From Deltaproteobacteria bacterium (GTDB lineage Bacteria > Desulfobacterota > BSN033 > UBA1163), in contig VGRY01000005.1 of NCBI GenBank assembly GCA_016875195.1, positions 1 through 64,000 on the forward strand: a stretch of DNA of 64,000 nt, written 5' to 3'. Each line of letters opens with the position of its first letter. Positions within the stretch are counted from its first letter, which is position 1. This document shows positions 60,830 through 64,000 of the stretch, one piece after another. Position numbers and translations under genes: made by a program. Under the pieces are notes generated by a model. The model was not told the origin of the DNA. It made no database searches and was given only the letters and a program-made list of their open reading frames with translations.

Positions 60830-62518
60830 CTATTTCTTTTTTTGAGTTTTTCTCCGTTCCTCGTCGCGGACTTCTCGTCTTAGGAGTTTACCTACCTTTG
60901 ATTTGGGGAGCATGTCTCTGAATTCGATATATCTTGGGACCTTATAGGGAGCAAGCCTTTCACGGCACCAGTTGAGCAGGTCGAGGGAGCTGACTCCTCT
61001 GGCATCTTCTTTTAACACCACAATGGCTTTGATGCGCTCTCCAGTTTTTGCATCAGGGACACCGACAACACAGGCGGCAATCACAGCAGAATGATCCTGC
61101 AGAACGGCTTCGATCTCAGAGGCAGAAACCCGGTACCCTTTATATTTAATGATATCCGCCCCTCGATCGACGAAGTAGAGTTGTCCATCCTCACCTCGAC
61201 GGGCGAAATCGCCCATGCGATAGAAAGTCTTCCCGTTAACTTTGACAAAGGAGCGGGCCGTCTCTTCTGGTTTATTCCAGTAATGCTTAAAGGTATATTC
61301 GCATCGGACAAGAACTTCTCCGACCTCATTCGTCGGGACCGTTTCCAAGGTGTCCGGATCAACGATGAGAACCTCGCGGGATGGCAATGGAATCCCGATC
61401 GATTCCGGAAGGGGGTCTTTATCAAAGGGAGAGGTCGTGGTGAAACCAACCTCTGTCGCACCATAGCACTGGAAGATGGGCCTACCGAATTTTTTTCTCC
61501 ATCGCTCATTAACTTCGGGTGGGAGCTTGTCCGCGCCACATAAGCAGAACCTGAGCGAAGAGCAGTCGTACATATCGACCCGGTCGTGTTCGAGAATCAT
61601 TCGGTAAAGGGTGGGCACGCCAAGAAACAAGGTCACTTTATACCGTTGGATGGTATCTAAAATAGCATCCACATCAGGGATGGGCATCAATAACAGAGGA
61701 TTGCCTTTGGTCAGTCCCCAGGCCATGGTCATGCCCTGGGCCATTTCATGAAAGAGAGGATTGATCATAATAAAACGCTCCTCTCCTCCCTCACCCACAA
61801 AACCCTCACTAATTTTACGGACCTCGCTGACAAAACTGACCACGGCCGTATGGTTGGTCGGGACACCCTTGGGAAAACCAGTGGTCCCTCCTGTATAGAG
61901 CAAACGACTAAGGTCTGCCCTCGGATTGATCTCCACTTTCGGGGGGTCAGGCGTGGATTCTTTAATCAGGTCTTTGAAGGAATAGACGTTCTTATCTTTT
62001 TCGACGACACCATGAGGTATCTTGTCAAAGATAGTTCCAACTGCCCGTTTCCACCAGGGGAGTAGGTCTGCGTAATTGGTGACAATGATTCCTCTCAGAC
62101 AGGTATTTTGGAAGACCTCTTTGACATAGCCAAAATTGGTATCCTGACAAAGGATGTAGATCGTTTGGGCATCATTGATCAGATATTCAATCTCAAAGGG
62201 AGTATAGATGGGAGAGACAGGGACAGGAGTGGCTCCTATCTTCATCGACCCAAGAAAACCAGCGAGAAATTGGGGTGAGTTGGGGATATAGAGCATGATC
62301 CGATCACCATGGCTTACCCCTAAGGTGTATAAGGCCTTGGCAAACCGGTCAATGAGCTCCTTCAGCTCAGCATACGTCCATGTTTTTCCCAAATAGATAA
62401 GGGCGGGCTTGTCTGGATATTTTTCACAGATACGGTCAATCGCTGCAAAGACCGGCTCATCGTAAATGGTCTTTTCATATTGGCCCACCTGGCCATAGAT
62501 TAACTCTTCAGAGGACAC
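60830..62518 (-). CDS. AMP-forming acyl-CoA synthetase
   Basis: A 562-residue ANL ligase with P-loop YTGGTTGFPKGVPTNHTA, CYGATEVGFTTTSP, YRMGDFARRGEDGQLYF, DRGADIIKYKGYRVSASEIE and the catalytic Lys in PKSKVGKLLRR. It activates a carboxylic acid to its CoA ester. It lies downstream of a Liv-type binding protein gene, so the imported ligand may be a carboxylate that this enzyme activates. Confidence 0.92.
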   Translation of the reverse strand: MSSEELIYGQVGQYEKTIYDEPVFAAIDRICEKYPDKPALIYLGKTWTYAELKELIDRFAKALYTLGVSHGDRIMLYIPNSPQFLAGFLGSMKIGATPVPVSPIYTPFEIEYLINDAQTIYILCQDTNFGYVKEVFQNTCLRGIIVTNYADLLPWWKRAVGTIFDKIPHGVVEKDKNVYSFKDLIKESTPDPPKVEINPRADLSRLLYTGGTTGFPKGVPTNHTAVVSFVSEVRKISEGFVGEGGEERFIMINPLFHEMAQGMTMAWGLTKGNPLLLMPIPDVDAILDTIQRYKVTLFLGVPTLYRMILEHDRVDMYDCSSLRFCLCGADKLPPEVNERWRKKFGRPIFQCYGATEVGFTTTSPFDKDPLPESIGIPLPSREVLIVDPDTLETVPTNEVGEVLVRCEYTFKHYWNKPEETARSFVKVNGKTFYRMGDFARRGEDGQLYFVDRGADIIKYKGYRVSASEIEAVLQDHSAVIAACVVGVPDAKTGERIKAIVVLKEDARGVSSLDLLNWCRERLAPYKVPRYIEFRDMLPKSKVGKLLRREVRDEERRKTQKKK

Positions 62519-62615
62519 GCCTTCTCCTTACTTATAGACAGAATTGGTTAAAAAGGTTTCGTCCAACGGTAACGAGGCCGCATAGTTAGAAAACGATAGG
62601 GAGATAAGGAGCTAA

Positions 62616-62651
62616 GGAGATAGGGAGAAAAAGCTTTTTCTCCTCATCTCC
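62616..62651. repeat. GGAGATAGGGAG inverted repeat
   Basis: GGAGATAGGGAGAAAAA faces TTTTTCTCCTCATCTCC around GC. Upstream of it are near copies (GGGAGATAAGGAG). It lies between the binding protein and the synthetase genes on the - strand and may limit readthrough. Confidence 0.6.
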
Positions 62652-62676
62652 CGACCTCCCATGCCCCTTATCCGAT

Positions 62677-63954
62677 TTACTTTGCAGACTTCACCCAGGG
62701 TGGAAGTTTATACTCGCCACTGGCTATTTCCTTGGGCCAGATGGAGACCCTCTTCCCATCCTGCCATTGTAAGAGTTGACCGACCAGCATCTCTTTGGGG
62801 TTGTTCCCATAGATAGCCTGGTGATTTGTTTTGTCAAATTTTAGCCTTCCTCCTGGGGTAACCATGTCCGTTTGCTCAATGGCAGAGACCAAAGTATCCA
62901 CGTCTAATGATCCAGTGCGCTCGATGGCCTCCTTGAGCATATAGAGAACCGTATAACTTGGAACATTGCCAGTTCCTCGAGGCTCATCTCCCCATCTTTT
63001 CTTAAAGGCATTAAAGTAAGGTTCTGTGAGGGGTGTTATTTTCTGGCCGGGGAGTGTCCCTCCCTCTCCAGCAAACTCAACGAGGTAAGCAACCTTTCCA
63101 CCTGTTTGCTTCCACATCACCGGATCTTCTGTTGGACCCACAAAACCGATTGGCACTGCCGGCACTTTCATATCCTGCCACTGGTTGATCATTGCTAAAG
63201 CCTCAGGGGTGTGATCCCAGATGAAGAGGACCTGGGCGCCCGATCTTCTGACATCCCGAAGCATCATTGAAAAGTCGGTGGTGGCCAGTGGGTGGATATC
63301 TTTGCCGACAATGGTCCAGCCGTCTGGGGCCGCCATCTTTTCAATGGCTGCGGCAGCTGCCTTGCAGTGAGCGGCTTCGGCGATGGAGATATACATCTTA
63401 TTGAAACCATATTTTTCTTTTAAATTCTGCAGTAACGAATAGACCTTTGGCATCCAGTAGGCCACATTCCCGCTCAGTCTGAAGGAGTATTTATAATTGG
63501 CAATATCCTTTCCTGTCTTCGCATGCCAGCCAGGGGTCCAGCAACCGATGTTGACGATGCTCATCACCTTATACTTAGGGAATAGATCCAGGGCGGCAAG
63601 GCAGCATTCCGACATGGTTGGCCCACCTGCAAGAATCTTAACCTTCTTATCCAGGATCAGTTTTTCTATCGCTAAAAGAACCTCGCTGGTTGGTACACCT
63701 GGTTCTTCATCGCGGGTATCCACGATTTCAAGCTTGAGAGGTCTCTTTACCGCACCCACTTTAATTCCACCAGCAGCATTGATCTCCTCCATGGCCAGGA
63801 TCATGGACCTCTCCCCATTCTGGCCATATGTGGAGGCTCGTGGGATGGGGGCCCCAATGACAATGGGCTCAGCCGTTTGTGGCAAGACATCACCCGGATG
63901 GCTCAAAAAGACAAACATCAGAAAACCTAATAAAAGTATAGAACTCTTCTTCAT
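62677..63954 (-). CDS. Liv-type ABC transporter substrate-binding protein
   Basis: A 425-residue periplasmic protein with a signal peptide (MKKSSILLLGFLMFVFLSHPGDVLP) and the Peripla_BP_6 pattern: IVIGAPIPRASTYGQNG, MILAMEEINAAGGIKV, KVKILAGGPTMSE and GFVGPTEDPVMW. It is likely to bind an amino acid, amide or aromatic acid for the LivHMGF system at 56392, though it is on the other strand. AAGGAGG precedes the ATG. Confidence 0.9.
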   Translation of the reverse strand: MKKSSILLLGFLMFVFLSHPGDVLPQTAEPIVIGAPIPRASTYGQNGERSMILAMEEINAAGGIKVGAVKRPLKLEIVDTRDEEPGVPTSEVLLAIEKLILDKKVKILAGGPTMSECCLAALDLFPKYKVMSIVNIGCWTPGWHAKTGKDIANYKYSFRLSGNVAYWMPKVYSLLQNLKEKYGFNKMYISIAEAAHCKAAAAAIEKMAAPDGWTIVGKDIHPLATTDFSMMLRDVRRSGAQVLFIWDHTPEALAMINQWQDMKVPAVPIGFVGPTEDPVMWKQTGGKVAYLVEFAGEGGTLPGQKITPLTEPYFNAFKKRWGDEPRGTGNVPSYTVLYMLKEAIERTGSLDVDTLVSAIEQTDMVTPGGRLKFDKTNHQAIYGNNPKEMLVGQLLQWQDGKRVSIWPKEIASGEYKLPPWVKSAK

Positions 63955-64000
63955 TGTATTGACCTCCTTTCTTCCATTTTAATTTAATGAATTTTGGTGG

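Overview
The window looks like a chromosomal piece of an anaerobic member of the Desulfobacterota (the former Deltaproteobacteria), in the Syntrophobacterales or Desulfobacterales style. The grounds are an HdrA/MvhD/NuoEF-type electron-transfer operon, two of whose proteins need selenocysteine, a PxxKW cysteine-rich small protein, TAXI-type TRAP transporters, and many acyl-CoA enzymes. This is inference from gene content; there is no rRNA or marker gene here to fix the taxon.

Left part (1-8036, + strand): the end of an HdrD/CCG-domain protein, then HdrA, MvhD, NuoE-like, NuoF-like and a 2Fe-2S/4Fe-4S ferredoxin subunit. Together these look like a soluble NAD(P)H-linked, flavin-based electron-bifurcating (or confurcating) complex. 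HdrA and MvhD are each cut in two by an in-frame UGA at a conserved Cys position, with a hairpin just downstream, so I annotate both as selenoproteins. A third selenoprotein, a thioredoxin-fold protein with a U-x-x-C motif, lies at 29620-30066.

8111-15329 (- strand) holds a CsgG/FlgT-like lipoprotein, a nucleotidyltransferase, a porin with a good promoter and terminator, a DUF4926 protein, a HepT remnant, HicBA, and a CsgG-like/VCBS-repeat exported protein. 15554-26810 (+ strand) is a cell-surface glycan locus: two glycosyltransferases, a sugar nucleotidyltransferase, a LegB-like dehydratase, a DegT aminotransferase, a FemAB-like acyltransferase, two methyltransferases, an LPG-synthase-like membrane protein, and a multi-spanning glycosyltransferase split from its TPR tail. 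27307-37014 is mixed housekeeping: PxxKW protein, a second flippase-like protein, tRNA-Thr(CGT), the Sec thioredoxin, 4-alpha-glucanotransferase, a PPi-type phosphofructokinase, CoA-binding protein, PBP1A and a small coiled-coil lipoprotein.

37163-49776 (+ strand) looks like a carboxylic-acid uptake and CoA-ester degradation region: acyl-CoA synthetase, two TAXI TRAP systems (binding protein plus fused permease), a zinc dehydrogenase, thiolase, a gamma-carbonic-anhydrase-like protein and a hydroxyacyl-CoA dehydrogenase. 49858-56146 has an ECF sigma/anti-sigma pair, a LysM-NlpC/P60 peptidase, threonylcarbamoyl-AMP synthase, a flavin reductase, two amidohydrolases and a thioesterase. 56392-63954 has a complete branched-chain-amino-acid-type ABC transporter (LivHMGF on +, binding protein on -), a second acyl-CoA synthetase, and a VapBC pair.

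Almost every intergenic gap is filled by inverted or word-echo repeats of at least seven distinct families. Some have run into coding sequence or sit between genes that are normally tightly coupled. No CRISPR array, prophage or intact insertion sequence was seen.
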